64,000 nucleotides of DNA from Orthonyx spaldingii. Its lineage: Eukaryota > Chordata > Aves > Passeriformes > Orthonychidae. This document shows positions 46,509-61,400 of this stretch, one piece after another. The notes beneath the pieces were generated by a model. That model searched no databases, had not been told where the DNA came from, and saw nothing but the letters and a program-made list of their open reading frames with translations. The stretch covers positions 1,527,536 through 1,591,535 of the forward strand of contig VZTJ01003851.1 of the NCBI GenBank assembly GCA_013397795.1, written 5' to 3'. The first letter of the stretch is position 1, and the number at the start of each line of letters is the position of its first letter. A program made the position numbers and the translations under genes.

Positions 46509-49375
46509 AAGTAAAGGACAAAGTAGATGGGGCTGCCTGGAGTTAGAGACGAAGTGCATGGCTGTTAAGGGCAGCTAGGATTGAGAAGGGGGCTAGGAGT
46601 CAGAACTGAGAGTCCTAAGGACAATGGTGTGTTACAAGGACATGTGGTCAAGCTTGTGTTATACAAGGACATGTGGTCAAGCTTTAAATGAAAGTGCTTT
46701 TACGTCTGGTTTTCAGTCAGCATTGTCATTACAAAGAAAACCTATTCTTATGCTAAGGAAACTGCTAGGGTTTGGTTGCTGCTAACATTAGTATATGGGT
46801 ACTCAGCACACCAATAATGTACTCTGCAGACTTCTATGCTCAGGGAGAAAAGCTGGATTGGTACTATAGAGCAACTTCACAGCAAGTTAATTTTGCAATT
46901 TAAATATCCTTTTTGAAAGCAAACAAACAAAAAAGCAATGAGTGAGTATGTATGTGATCAAGAATTTCTCAACACTTTTTGGCTTGTTAGGTTAATGGGC
47001 TAAACCTGCCTTTTCCCAGCGAGCCACTATGGTTTCTGTACAGGTAATCAGAGTTTTGCTGGTTTTCCTGGCTGGGTAATCAGGCTGGTAAGGAAGGTGG
47101 TGATAGCTGCTCTTCTCAGGGCAGACTGGCTATTACAGCTCCTCAGTCATGGATATTTGAGAAATTCCAAGGAGGAATTTGAGCCTGAGGGAAGGCTTGT
47201 TTCTTTTGCTCCACAACTCCTCAACTTGTCTAAAGAGCTGATTGATAACAGATGCACCTATCTGCCTTTCTGTTTTTATTGAAGCATGTTGTTTTTCTGC
47301 AACAAGATTTTCCCTGTGATCTCCCCAGGATATTTCTCCCTTTACTGTGTATACTCACGGTCAGCATTATTTGTGGAATAAAGAGGCTCTGGAAGTGTAT
47401 TATCTCTTGTTTAACCCATTTTCCCCCTTGATCTGCATCCATCCTTCAGCAATTATGGAGGTTGCAGTTTTCCAGGACCTTCCATCAAAGGAGAGATTGT
47501 TAGATTTTCTTGGTAACAGGAAGGAGAAGGAATTTGGAAATTCCTGAGACTTCTTTCCCTGCGGCAATTTCTGTCCCTTTCCAAACAGCTTGCTCTGGGT
47601 AAAGGCATTGCTGCAGGGAAGGTAAATTGCTGGGGATTGCCTGTGAGTCCTATGAAAGAGGGAACTGATGTAGTGGATCTTAATGTAGGAGGACTGGAAC
47701 GTAGACAGTGTCAAAGTACAGGAAGCAGTGCTTATGACCATTGTAATGTCCCCAGCAGTGACAAAGGCCCAGGTACGCACAGTTGCAAGTTCCCAACCAT
47801 ATGTACTGGGATGACCCAAGGGCATATCTTCATGGAGTGAAGAAAAGCTTGGGAACCTAAGAAAATTATATAGAGGGATTGAAAAGGATCCAAGAGGACA
47901 AAAGGGCCATTTTTCTACAGGTGAAATATATATTCTGAGGAAATCAGAATTTTTTCCCTTGTCTGCAAGCCAAAGAAAATCAAGCTACCACTAAAAGCCT
48001 GTTCCTTTCATATGTTAAGAGACAGAAGAAAAGGCTGTTCCTTTCAAGTGAAAAAAAAAAAAAAGTCAAGTTCAAACATTCCCACAAAGGAAAAAGCATA
48101 CCTGTTAAAGAAATATGCAGTAGGACATCCTTGAGCTCCTACCCCCTTTCCTTGATGTACTTGACTCTTTGTAAATCTGTCTCTAATCCCACCCTGTTTC
48201 AAAAAAACCCTGTGTCTCTCAACACTGACGCCTGCCCTGCCTTAACACTCTGCACTCTGCTTGCTCTTCAGAGATGGGGATTTTCATCCATTTCAAGTGT
48301 GAGCTGTTTGGGGGAATTATGTTATTCAGGCAACACAAAAGCTGAATTTTCATACCAGTTTTGTAGTGGAAATATGGATAGAGATGACAAAAGTTAACAC
48401 TTTGATTGCTATAGAGGATGTATTCATCATAAGTTCAAGAGAATAAATAAAAAACCACTAAACACTATGGCATTACTATGGAGGTCGACCAGCAGAGCAT
48501 ACTCTCTGCAGCGTTCTCTCATATGCTTTTCATGATGATACACCAATTAAAAGCAAATAGATTTAGGATCAGTAGCCAATCTGTAGGTCATAGAAAAATA
48601 AATAAGCCCTTCCAAGACTTGTTGTACCAGAGAAATGAGATACAAACAGCTTTGGCTTCTTAGAATTACATCCAGCTTTAATAGAAACTGCAGTTATTAA
48701 TGGGCTCTCACATAATACAACAGAATGACTTGAGCAGGACTCTACCAAAAGCTCTGGGTGAGCCCAGTTTAGTCAGATGTTAAATATGATTAACTACAGT
48801 GGCTTTGGGTGGCTTAACATCTTATTTCCAACACCCAGTTTCTCACAGTGCCACAATACATGAGGCAATCTGAAGATAATACAGCTATTGATTTTTTAAA
48901 ATGACACAAGAGCACTTAATGGAAAACATTAGTATTAAAAAAAAGCAAGAATATGTACGGTTATTAACAATATATAAGATAATGTAATAAACATAATATA
49001 AAAATGACATTCTTAGAATGAGAGTAAAGTGGTTAATTTTGCCACATAATGGCAACTGATAATAGGGAGATTATACAAAGGTGGAAAACATTCTGAATAC
49101 GTGCCACACACAGCTCAGGAGCTACATTGGTTCAAAAAACAATAGAGACAACAAATTCCTTATTCTCTGTATTGTGTGCTAAATTTCTCAAAGTCACAAC
49201 TGGATCTCATAGAAACCTTAAGTCTGACCGTGAAAAGACAGAATATCTTCCTGTCAAACCCTACCTTCAATGTGACTTCTTTCAGGACACAAATTTGGCT
49301 TCTGAGCATTGGGTTTGTTTAGCTCTTCTTAGCTTGTGCTCCCTGTACTGATTGTGTCACAGTATGTGAGACTTT
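46509..49375. other. Intergenic, no gene seen
   Basis: AT-rich DNA with the small tandem duplication above and an A run near 48051-48064. The 141-codon minus frame at 47400-47825 has no recognisable domain or splice context. Confidence 0.5.
46634..46684. repeat. Tandem duplication of a 22-bp word, period 29
   Basis: ACAAGGACATGTGGTCAAGC followed by TT occurs at 46634-46655 and again at 46663-46684. Confidence 0.9.
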
Positions 49376-49461
49376 ATGCAAATGACTACAAGGTATTTGT
49401 GTCTGTCCGGGTCACACCTTGGACCAATTGCTGAGCGTTCCTGCATTTTCTGTATAAATAG
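49376..49461 (+). promoter_or_regulatory. Octamer + CCAAT + TATA promoter-like cluster
   Basis: On plus: ATGCAAAT (49376-49383), ACCAATTG with CCAAT at 49424-49428, and TATAAATAG (49453-49461), in the order and spacing of a strong TATA promoter. A start near 49485 would be expected. No recognisable coding exon follows. It could be a solo LTR, a lncRNA promoter or coincidence. Confidence 0.35.
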
Positions 49462-52400
49462 CAGCAGCAGATAGGTATCTCACTGAGATAGCGAGAAGGC
49501 AGGGTCTGCAGTCCCTGGTACAGCACAGCCACATGTTTATCTGCTTGAACTCAGGGCAGTGAGGAACACCTGTGAAATGCTCTGGGCTAGGAGTCTGAGA
49601 TCGTGTGTTTTGGGGAAAAAAGGGTTATACTACTCCCTTATATTTTATCAACAAGCATGACGGTGCAAGGTGGCCTCTACCACACAAGAGAGTGCAGGGA
49701 CAATGGCACCTACTTCAGCCTTCCCACCCAGAGTACCATATGATCCTGTTGTTTCAAGCTGTTGAGCGGTTTGGAGTGATGTTTTGTCAAATCTTTTCTC
49801 AGACAGGGTGCACTTCAAGTTTGCTTTGTGTCTTGACTTTCAATAGGAAGTGCTGATTTGTTGCTTCAGGGGTAGTCTATCTTCAGGGTCCTTCTCACAG
49901 GTTTCTGATTCCTGAGCTGGGAAACATACATCTTCCGTCAGACTCTCTATTATACCTTCCATCAGACTCTCTCTGTTATACAAGGCTATTCTAAAGGAAA
50001 AACAGGGAAGGGTAGCCATAATCCCATTAACTCCAGCCAGATTACATAATTATTATGGCTATCAATGTGCTACCCCGGAATTTGCTCCTGCTCTGGGATA
50101 CCCTTATACAATTCATTATAGGGAGATCAGCTCCTGCCACTTCTTTTTGGTACTTGCCTGTCCAAATGTTTTTATTCCAGTAAATGGAATCTTGGCTAGA
50201 AATAGTAAATGAATTCGTGTCTTAACGTGCGATCTTAAGTCTTATCTAAAGTTTTTTTAATGCTGTATCTAAATTATTTAAATCAAGAAATTAAACTTCT
50301 TGCTTTCATATGCTGGTCTTGCTATTTTTTATATTAGCATGCTATTTCTTTATATATCTATACATACAAAAATATATATATTAATTACAGTGGAGCTTTC
50401 AGAACCACGTCAGCTTCAAATTCTCTGACTAAGAGAGATATCTGAGTTTGCTATTTTTATGCAGAAATTGTCCCACGGGATAAAATTATTTGATTTGGAT
50501 TTGTTATAAGATTACAAAGAAGAAACCTCCTACCAGGATCAGAGTGCTGCAAAATATTTGCATTCCTAAGGCATGTGGATTGCCTAGGTGGAGCTTTTAC
50601 CAAGTATTAAGCCACTTCTGAACTCTCTAACTCTGATCCTGCCTTTGGGAAGACTGTCACTCAGTTCTTAACTCTATTAGAAATTTGGGTGGCTGACAGG
50701 CACAGTATGGGATTACTTGCCCACCATGTGGCCATGGGCACTGGCAAGTGCTCAAATATGCATTACTTGCCTGCAGGTTTTGGTTCTCCAGATCTACTGT
50801 GCTTGTCCACAGCTTTACAACTCAGCAGGACAGTAAGTTCTTCACTTGTGTGATTCAGGCAAAGGGAAAGGGAAGAGCAGACCTTTACAATGGCACATAA
50901 ACATGCAGAAGGCACGGTGCTAAATTGCACCTAAAAGTTACACCCACAAAGTGAATGCACTGGTAGAAGCATCAAAGCAGGTAAGCAGCCTTAGCCATGT
51001 TAATGCAATCTTATGATTTGAAAAAGATAATAACTTTATGTGTTATGTATTTATGCATTCAATGTACATTGGCATATAGCAATGACTTCTGGCTAGGTTT
51101 CTTAAGAAAGATACTTTTAAAATAAGGGGTATCATTTTGAAATATATTGCGTAATAAATAAAATGCTGTGATTGAAGGAATTTAATGTCAGAAATTATAA
51201 ATTTATTCTGCTGTTTTACTTGATTTCAAGTTGTATCCTTTCAAATACCACCAAAGGGCATTCAGGAGACCTGGCTACAGTTGGGGGCTATCAGCACCCC
51301 TCAGTGTGGCACATTCCATGTCACACAGCATGGCAACAACATAATAACTTACAGCCCGACCCTCCCAGCTATCCTGCAGCTTCATTTGGCCCTGCTGAGT
51401 AGTCCTTTTGGTTTTCCTTCTGTTTTATTTGGCTAATAAAGGCATCCTAAAACTATTTACCTAATTGCACTGCAATGTAAAACAGTGAATTTTTAAGATT
51501 AAATTAAAATGGCCTTATGAGAGAGCTAAAGATACTCATCTTTTATCCTTATATATTGGATCAGGATGCAACACTACTTCATGCTGCAGATTATGATAAA
51601 ATTACTTATTTTATTAGAGAGAAATTTATAGCAATATCACATCAGTGAAAAAAAATCCTTTAGAATGCTATAAATGCGCTTGCACAGGGGGGTTACCTGC
51701 TTAGCATTATTGATTTTCCAATCAATATAGCAAGTATATTACACAAAGCTGTGTGCAGTCAAGGCTTTAGCATGGTTTAGATCTGTTTACACTGGTTTAG
51801 CGTCAGCAGGGCAGCAGACTGATGTTTCCTTTCCAACACAGCTGGAACTGATGAAGATGCAGCACCTCCCTGCTTGTCACCATCCAGCAGCAGGTTACTG
51901 CATCCACACCTGTTGTGTACGTGCTCTTTGTCTCATCCCCTTAGAAACTTCACTGGAGGTTGCTCACCAGCCTTGCTGGCACCAGGGACCTGTTTGGGTC
52001 AGTCTGGCAGAACTGTGGGGGTAAGTGGCCTTTTGCAAATGGTCAGTGATAAAGGACTGGGGAGAAGTAATGACTCTGAATGGAGTAAATGTTTGCAAAC
52101 TTAATTTGTGCATATGGTGTAAATGTATAGTCATAAAGCAAACAGATAAAAATAGTTCTAAGTTGATGGAAGAGAAACCACACATAAAAATTGAACTTGT
52201 TTGGTTAATAGCGCATGAAATAAGTCCATATAGCTTCTGTACGTAGGAAAGAGATCCTGAAGGGGATTTTATGTGACTTGACTGCTGAAAGCTCTGCAGT
52301 GGTCAGGGCACAGCACTTAGATCTGCATTTTACACATGATCAGTTTGAGCTGGGAAATCAAATTCCCCATATCCTGAGGCTTTCTTCCATATTTTATCTT

Positions 52401-55400
52401 TATTTTCAGTATTGTTTCTCATATATATGTGCAGAACTTCTCTATCAGCCCCTTTCTCCGTGAAAGTGTATTATGTGCTCTGCTGCCTGACCAATATGAG
52501 CTACAGTCACTACATATTATTTCCTCATCAGTAATTTACCAGATTTACTCCTCTACTTTCAGTTTATCCAGAATTGGTGTGACCACCAGAATGCTTTCAG
52601 ACATTAAGTTCTTCTGAAACATATTTTTGACACTAGATGGATTTTTCTACTATTTCAGGGACCTGACATATTTTCAATGCAATCCAAATTATTACCAGTC
52701 ATAAATAAATTAGTAATGCCACTGAGTTCAGCACAGGTCTTTTGTCTTCCTTCCATCAAGGTCATATCAAGGTGAATTTGTGTCTGGCCTTTTTTTTTCT
52801 TTTCCCCCCTCACTTTTAGTGTATTTTGGAAGGGATAAGGATGACATGTGGTATCAATATTCAAATCATATCGAGGACAAGAGATTATACAGAAAAGAAA
52901 CCATGCAATTTTATCAGGCTTTAGAACAGGTTTCATGTTACCTGCACTGTGCCAAAACCAGTTCTTTTTGCATTTCAATTCAGGTCAGGTACAGCCTAGG
53001 ATGCTCAAAATGTGAAAAAATAATGCACTTAATAAAAGCAGAAAATACAGTCATACATACACTGCCTATGATTCTCATCGGTGAATGTTCAAGTAGAAGA
53101 TCTTTTGTATGCAGGAAGTCCTAAAGGCAGTGAAAATCTTTCGTTCAGTAAAATTGTATAGCATGGACCTATGAACACTTTTTTCTTTTTCCTTTTTAAT
53201 CTACATATAATCCTGTCTAGGATTATATATGATTCTGACCATAAACTACAATTATATTTGTTTGGGAAATGATGCTTAACTGCTGGAGCAGAGACATTTA
53301 ACAAGGACACATGTTCTGGCTCCTGAAATGTGCTCTCAGTCTCTACTAACTTCTGTATGAATCCAAATAAATCAAAACCACTGTACTTTTTCTGCTAAAT
53401 GGCTTTGGAGATTTCCCTTGAATATTGTAAATGGTATGGAAACTCCTGAGACCAATATTTTGCATATTGCCCACACCTCCCATCATTAAATCTTATTTAT
53501 ACATTTCTGGGAATTGTATCTATTACATCATCAAAGGATACTTCTCTGGGATTGTAAGCCTCAGGAAACAGGGCCTAGGTGATATATTGTTTGCCTACCC
53601 ATCTTGTCAGACCCTCTCTAATAACTTTTGAATCCATAAGTTCATTTCAGTTACATTTGGCTCAGAAATAGAAAACTTCAGGCTATGAAATTCCTCCAAG
53701 TTTTAAGAAACATCAAAGCTCAGCAAAGGAAAGACTACTTCCTTCAAATTACTCCTGTGACTGAAAGGCTGCTGCCTGAGCTCAAAGGTTATTTATTATG
53801 TTGAGTTTGTTGGCAGCCAGCACATGCCAGCTCAAAGCAGCCATATCCCCTTGGTTCTCACCCAGCTAGTAGCTGGGCAGCAGGAGGAAGGAGCTGTGGA
53901 CACTGGGGGAAGGGAAGATTGATGATGGGCAGGGAACCTGAGGTGTGGACATGGGGAAAGCATGAGGAATGGGGCACAGATCCAAAGAAGCCAGGGCTTT
54001 TCATTTCTTAAGAGCAGAACTTGATCTCTGCTTGGGAGTGGCTAGAGTCAAAAGCAATACATCAAAATCAAGCCGACTGAAGTGAACTTAGCACCCAAAA
54101 TGGATTCTAAGACCAGCACAATGGTCACCATTTCAACAAATTTTCTTTATCTTCTTTTCCTTAAGCATCCAGATCACTACCTACAGTTCAGGATTTCACT
54201 ACTGAGAACATTTTGGTAATCTGATGCCAGTCTACTGTTATTGTTTCTGTTACCATTGATAGCACAAATATTTCTATTTCAAGCAAGCTTGCTTCTGTAA
54301 CAGGCATGCTGAAGTTACAGTTCCCAGAGTTTTGTCTTATGCCAGAGAATCCATTGCAAGTGACGGACTCAATAGGTTCTATGAAGAAAGCTTTGTTTGC
54401 ACTAGCAGATATCATTTTGCAATAATAAAGTACTACTAATAAAGGAATGGTTAGTACTCAGAGTGCCCACAGTTACCAATTAGATTTGAGACAGCCGTAT
54501 TAAGGATGTCTAAAGATGATTGTTCCTACTTTATAGCCAGAAAAACTGAAACACATACTATGCATTCTTTCCAATGCTAACAAAGTGGTTTGAAACAGAC
54601 TCTGAGGTAAACATGTCTCCATTAACTTACTATTGAAGCTCTATTTGAAGAGTGTATTAAATTCACTTCCTAACGTTTGAGTCTCCTTACTCTGAGATGA
54701 CAAACAAAAAAAATCCTTTCCATGTCTTTTGCTTTCCAACAGTCCTGAAAAGCTCACATATGTGTAGAATCCAAATTCCTACAGTTTCTTAGAAGTCTGA
54801 GGGTTAGTGAAGGAGCTTGTTTTACCATAGGTTTACCCAACAATAGGAAAACTTCAGTCAGGGGAAAATTTTGGTTTGGCTGTCATGATATCATACTGGG
54901 GCTGTGCAGAATCAAGCACACAGTTTCAGATCAAGGAAGATGAGAGATGAAAGCTCAAATTCATGGTGACACCCCATCACACTAAGGAGAGGTCAAACTT
55001 TAGAAAGACATTATAGACTGTTGGTAAGGATTCTGCTGGAGAGTAGAGCTGGGCACAAAGTGGCAGGGTAATTTTGGCTTTACTGGCCTCGATTTGTTTG
55101 CTTTTTCTGACAGCTGGACATACAGAAGGTGCAGGAACTTCCATAGCTGCACTGCCTGCTATCTGTCTGTCATAGGGTGTAGCTCTTGCAGAAGTCACAT
55201 ATGAGCTGTAGGTTGCCTATGCTTGCACTAAAGATTGGAAGAAGCAGCACATTTTGTTTGTCTGGTTCACAAAACAGGAACTATTATCAGTTTGTTAATC
55301 CCTCTGAGATCCATACTGCCTTCTTGCTGGCATCAGCAGATGGGAAAGAGTAAACGAACTGTAACTTCTTCCACCCAGTCCCAAATAATAAGGATTTGGT

Positions 55401-58400
55401 TGTTTCCACCTACAGCATTGAAGAAGAGAGCCATGGCAAAGCAATTAATCCAGTAAGATGCATCCCATTTCCTTCTCATTCTTTCCTCAGAGCTTTTCTG
55501 TGGCTGGTGAGTTGACCCTGGCCAGGCACTAAACACCCACCTAGCTTCTCCCTTACTCCCCCTGAGGTAGGATGGGGGAGACAATCAAAAGGGCAAAAGC
55601 AAGAAAAAGGCATGGGTCAAGATAAAGACAGCTTTATGAGGCAATGAAAGAAAAAAGGATGAAGAAAAAGTAGTAAGGGATGGAAAGGCACTCACCACCT
55701 CCCACTAGCAGACTGATGTCCAGGCAGTCTGCAAGCAATGGCAACTTTGCAAAAGCTCCCTCCCAGTTTCATAACTGGGCATGATGTTACACAGTGTACA
55801 AGACCTTTTTGGTCAGCTCATGTCAGCCTACGTGCTGTGGGGGCAGAGTGAGAAACAGAGAAGGCCTTGATGCTGTGCGAGCACTGCTCAGCAGTGTTGA
55901 AGCTTAAACACGGGTCTGTTATCAGCACTGCTTTGGTCACAAATCTAAAACACAACACTACACAGGCTGCTGTGAGGAAAATTAACCCCCTCCCAACCAG
56001 ACACAATATACTACCACAGGCTACAAGAAACCAAGGGCACTTTATCCCTCAAGGAAACATTAACGTGGGAGTTGAACGGACTTCAGCTTAGGTGCATTGA
56101 TTTAATACTTTTGATTGTTCTAATTTTACTGAGTGACTGTGTAAAATTGGAGTGAAGGTAAGACAAAAGCAAGTGATAAGAAGTTAGCAGCAAGGGCATT
56201 CACATTCTGTAGTAAGAGTGATTGTAGATGCATCATCCCCATGCTTCCCCTGCATTTAGTCTTGTTTCTGCTTCTTCTGTAAGGTCAAAGTCACAGTCGC
56301 CTTCTCCTTGATACTTTATCCAGCCAAAAGCACTGTAGGGGTTTGAAAATAAAATTTTTGAGGTCTGGTAGCAAAGGCTTAAAAAATATTTTTTCTTCAG
56401 CAGTCAGAGCAATAGGAATTTGCCTCAGGATAATATCTTTTTTTTTTTTTTCCTGAGTTGTATTGGCAATATTGTAGCTTGAGGTATAAAAAGATTTTGG
56501 TCAGTTCTTTTTTTAGGCTGAAATTTGTCTGAATGTAAATTTTTTACTGACGATGGACATAGCTAGTAAAGCTAAGTGATAGTTTTAGTAATACTTTAAT
56601 ACAAAAGTTTTCCTAAAGATGGGAAAATATTCTACCTTGCATTACAGGTAGAAAACCTACTCCCCAAAGAAATATAACCATGAAGGACAATGTAACTTCT
56701 GGTTTCTGCTCTCATTAGACCATCTGGCTTTCTTTTAAAATTCAGAGTTGCTTAACTTCTTCAGCATTGTGAGCCAGCAGCCAATGCTGTCATTTCCTAT
56801 TTGGCTGTAAATACAGTTCTGGAATCTAGATAATTTAGGATTTTGCCACTGAGGCACAGATGGAGTTAGGAAATAATAAAATTAGAGTGGAAATAAGAAA
56901 ACCAGAACTTCAGCAACATACTGAGGCTCTCAGCACAGGAGTTCTTAGGTTTTTCTAAATCTAATTCCACCATAGTTACACAAAATCATTCACAGGCAGG
57001 AGGGATTTAGCTCTTGGATCACTTGTTTCTTTTGTTAGCACAGCTCCTCATATTCTAACAAACTGTGTTCCAGTGAATTCCTGAGCTGGAAGTTTCCTCT
57101 GGATCATAGTATACAATAGCTGCAAATTACACAATATTAATCAAATGTGCCTTTTGTCTCAATTTATTTTTTACGATTTATCACACCCTTCTCTCCCCCA
57201 GTCATTTATCCTCCCAGCTAACAAATCCAAATGTATTTAGCCTTTCCTCATAGGATCATATGAATTGCTGTAGTAGACAAGACCAGGGGCCCAAGGAGCA
57301 TACAATGAAAAACTATCTGAAAAGGGCAAGGAGGTAGCAGTAATCCCTTCTGTGTGCCTTCCCATCTCCCAGTAATCTGAGTACTGTAGACTTGCTAAGA
57401 CAGTGCCAGTATTTTGTATTGAAAAGCTGTTAATGTATTTGTATTTTGCCATTTTGATTTTCTGGGTTTCGGTTATTCAATCCTGATCATCACTGTAATC
57501 CTACTATATGGATTTTGGGGTAACTAGAACCAAAAGCAACATGCAAGTAGTGCTCTGCACTATAAATGTGTTTTACATTATGTTTTCTTATCCTTTTCCT
57601 AAAAAAGTTCATCTTTCTTGTGTTATTAATCACTTCTGAACACTGAACTTTTGTTCAGAGAACTACTCACAGTGACTGCAAGGTTTGCCCTGGTTGAAAC
57701 AAGCTTTTAGAGTTCAACATGTCTGTATGTTTTTACCCTCTTGAGCATTATGCTGCTTTGTGCTTTGGAACACTGCTTTTCAACTACTACGACTCACACA
57801 GTGTCATGGAAACCTCCTGCAGTACTTTTCAATCAGCTCTAGATCTGAATTACTAGATACATTCTTCAAATGTTGTCACATCATCATTCATGCCTTTTTC
57901 CAGTTCACTTATGAACTGTGAACAGCTCTGTGTTAAGTATGAATCCTTGTGGGATAACCTTTCTGTTACGAAAACTCATGGTTTACTTTTATCTTTTGTA
58001 TTTTGTTTTTTAACTAGTTAGTCCATGAACTGAGGGTCCTTCTTGTGCCATACAAAATAACAGAGACATGGGAAAATAGGTTTGGAGAGAACAAGAAATC
58101 TAATTTCTCATCACATTAATGCTACCTTACCTACAGAATTTCTGACAGAGGTTCATCTAATCTTTTCTTAAAAATATCTAACGATTTTAATTTTAGTCTT
58201 ATGATTACACAGTATCTTCAGAAAATTAATTATGTAATTGTCTTTATCACTCAAAGGTTTTCCCATACATACATCTCACTTGGTACAAATAATGTTTGTT
58301 ATTTCTTGTCCTATGTCTCCTACCCAAAGATTATTTATTGATTCCCTTATGCACATTTGTTGTTGAAAACACTTGTAATAGGGCGTCACATTCTGATTGG

Positions 58401-61400
58401 CTAGGAGCAACACTAAAGAATAATATATATTCTCTATATATAAATTATGTATGTTGTATAGATCTGGCACAAAATACTATTCTGTAGCGGTAGCTTGTAT
58501 TTAGAATATATCCTGCCAATACAGTAGTATAGAACTTATTATATCCAAGGAAAAAGTTGAAAACCTAAGAGTAGAACTTGATGTGGTTCATGTTATCTTT
58601 TTAGCACAATACTACTTCTTCTGTGGGAATGAATTTAACAGTAGAAAGGTATCAGACAGCAGTTTAGCTGTATTCTCCTTTATATGTTTCAAGGCTAAGC
58701 AAAGAAACATCTTTCCTTTTTCATTACATGGTATTGTCTTTTCCACTGGATTCTAAAGCAAAGTTTAGAATTACTTAACTTCCAAAAACTTTAATGACTG
58801 GCAAGGAAATACAGTGGATGGAATATGATGGTGCTAGAATGAGAATGCCAAGAATGCAGGAAGACTGAAACCATGTACACCAATGAAGGCAAGGAATCTC
58901 AGTTACACTGACTGTGCAGCTCCAAAGAATGAAATTTTAGACTGCTATATTCGGAATTAGAGTTTATGCTTTCTCCATAATTATGGGCAACTTCTACATT
59001 TTTGGAATTCAAGGCTTTTTCTAAACCTCTGCTTTGGAGGTATTGGCTTGCCCTCTAAACCAGTCATCATACTGATTCTCAAATGTGAACACAAAGGCAT
59101 TAGTTAATAGTATCCTCTGACTTCTTTGTTAGTTTTTTTTTTCTGTCAAATTGAAGCCAGCCCACAATACTGCATGCTGCTCCCCGAATGAAATAAGCTT
59201 GTGCATCTTGCTTCACAATTCACAGGGAATAAGTGGATATCCTAAGAAAGATGTACATGTGGTTACACTGCTTGAGCAATAAGGTTGCAGTGTAGAGGCA
59301 AAATGATGAACTCTAGCACATTGAGCAATGCAGAATTATTTCACTTCAATTCATTCACTTTAATCACTATTATTTCACATTAAAAACTATTTTACTTTGC
59401 TGTCTCCCACTGTTTTTTAGTTGCTGAATGCTGAATTACCTTGATTTTGTCAAGTAAGTGTTCATTCTTGCTAGTCTGTAAAGAGAAGGTAGGGAATAGC
59501 TTTTGCAAGGATTCTCTTATTCTCAGGAAGAAAACATGGTGTAAAGCAGTACAGTATATTCTGAGACCAGGTTCTTGGATTATGCTCAAGAAAAGCAGCA
59601 CAAGGTTTCTGGTTTAGTATTATTTGGATTATGGTACTATAAAAATGAATTTAAAAAACCCCAATAAAACAGAGCTAGCCAAATAATTATATCATGAGTG
59701 CAGAAGTCAGCACTCCCTTCTTTCATTCGTAACATGCTCTCTAGATCTACTGTAAAATCTTGATAGAGCCCCTTAGTTATGTACTTTGTTTTTTAAACCA
59801 ATATAACAACGTTAATACTTTTACTATAGGGGTTTAGAAGTTAATTGACATAAAAGATTCCAAAATTCAGAGTTTTACTGGGAATCATAACATATGAAAT
59901 TACAACCAATTGAGGACTTTGTAATCTATCCCTATTAGAAATCCTCTGGTATGCTGTCCCACTTCCATTAGGCTCTTCACACTCACACTAATATGTTTAA
60001 AAATCCCAAGTATATTTCTACACATTCTGGAATAGTTCTGTTAGTTTTTCTCTGCTTCTGTAGAGATGATACTACAGCACATGTGAGACCTCTATTCATT
60101 CTAAGGTTTCTCTGCTTGTATCCCTCAGAATTCTGAGAGCCATCCTTCTACTCTTAAATGAAGCAACATCGGCTTTAAATGTGACAGACAGAAGTTAACA
60201 CTGAGTGCATATGTTTATTAATATCCCACTCAAGATCTACTGGAAAAACAATGCTGTCTTGATTCCTAAGAATCAAAATTTTCCCATTAGTTTAACAAGT
60301 AAAAGCTTACAAAGCGAGTTAAGAAAAGGTGCTGCTACTTCCAAACATGGCCCAGAAAAATAAAAAAACCCACCACCTATCTTTTGGTCTCACTAAAAAA
60401 TGAAGAGACAATTCTAAGAGATTATCTATGGAATGAAGCAAGCTAGAAGGCAAATAAGAGTGTATTTTAAGTGCAAGGCAATCTACAAAGAAGAAAAATG
60501 TTCTGCATGTATCACTTTCTTGACATTGAAGTGTTAAAGACCAAATTTTTCCTTTTTACATTAGAAATTCATGTCTTATCTGTGTTGGAGAATTATTTAG
60601 AGAACTGGTGAGAATACTCAGTTCCTCAGCTTTCAGTCTTGCTTGATATATCTTTGACCTTCAGTGAAACTTAACCACAGTGACTTGAGATTTGGAAGAA
60701 ATGGTGATTCTAATGAGTGACAAGGTGGCATCTTCATTTAGGCTGGCAGGCTGAAAAAAGTCCTGCTTGCAATCTGCAAACCCGTCATTTTCTGTTTTCT
60801 TTATTAGGGCTCAAACTCAAACTTCCTGCACCAGCACAATTAACAAATGATATGACACTGCATATTAAAAATGTTACAGCCATTTCTCTTCTGATCAGAA
60901 ATGAATAATACAATTAGTAAAACACTTCAAAAGAAAACATGAATGCTATTAAATATGTGTTACTGATATCCAAACTCTTCTACTAACTTGGAAGAGCAGT
61001 GGAAATGTCACAGTATTTTTCTGTCTCTTTCTCTTGAACAATTTGCTGTTGCTGCTCTCTAAATGCCTGCTTCCTGCTGCTTCTCAGAGAACCACCTGGA
61101 GAGGAGATGCCAGACAGCTGTTTTCCTGCAAGTTGTAAAGCCTGTGCCCACATAAATAGTTTTTTTCCACTTTTATGAACTTGAAACAGAATCCTGCCGT
61201 GTACTCCAATCTCAAGAAGAAACAAATGTGCCCATTTCCATCTTTTAACCATGAATCAAGACAATTTCTGCACAAATGAGATGGTAGCCTCTGAGCTGGC
61301 CTATGCCTGAAGCTGCTTAGTTGGTTCTACACTTTTAGTGGCTTTTGTGTGGCCAACATACAAATTCAGAAACTAGAAGCAGGGCTGTGTCACAAGAGAA

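Noticed and set aside
47400..47825. 141-codon minus frame
   Set aside because: No family resemblance, no splice context, not in a CpG or promoter setting; length alone is not convincing.
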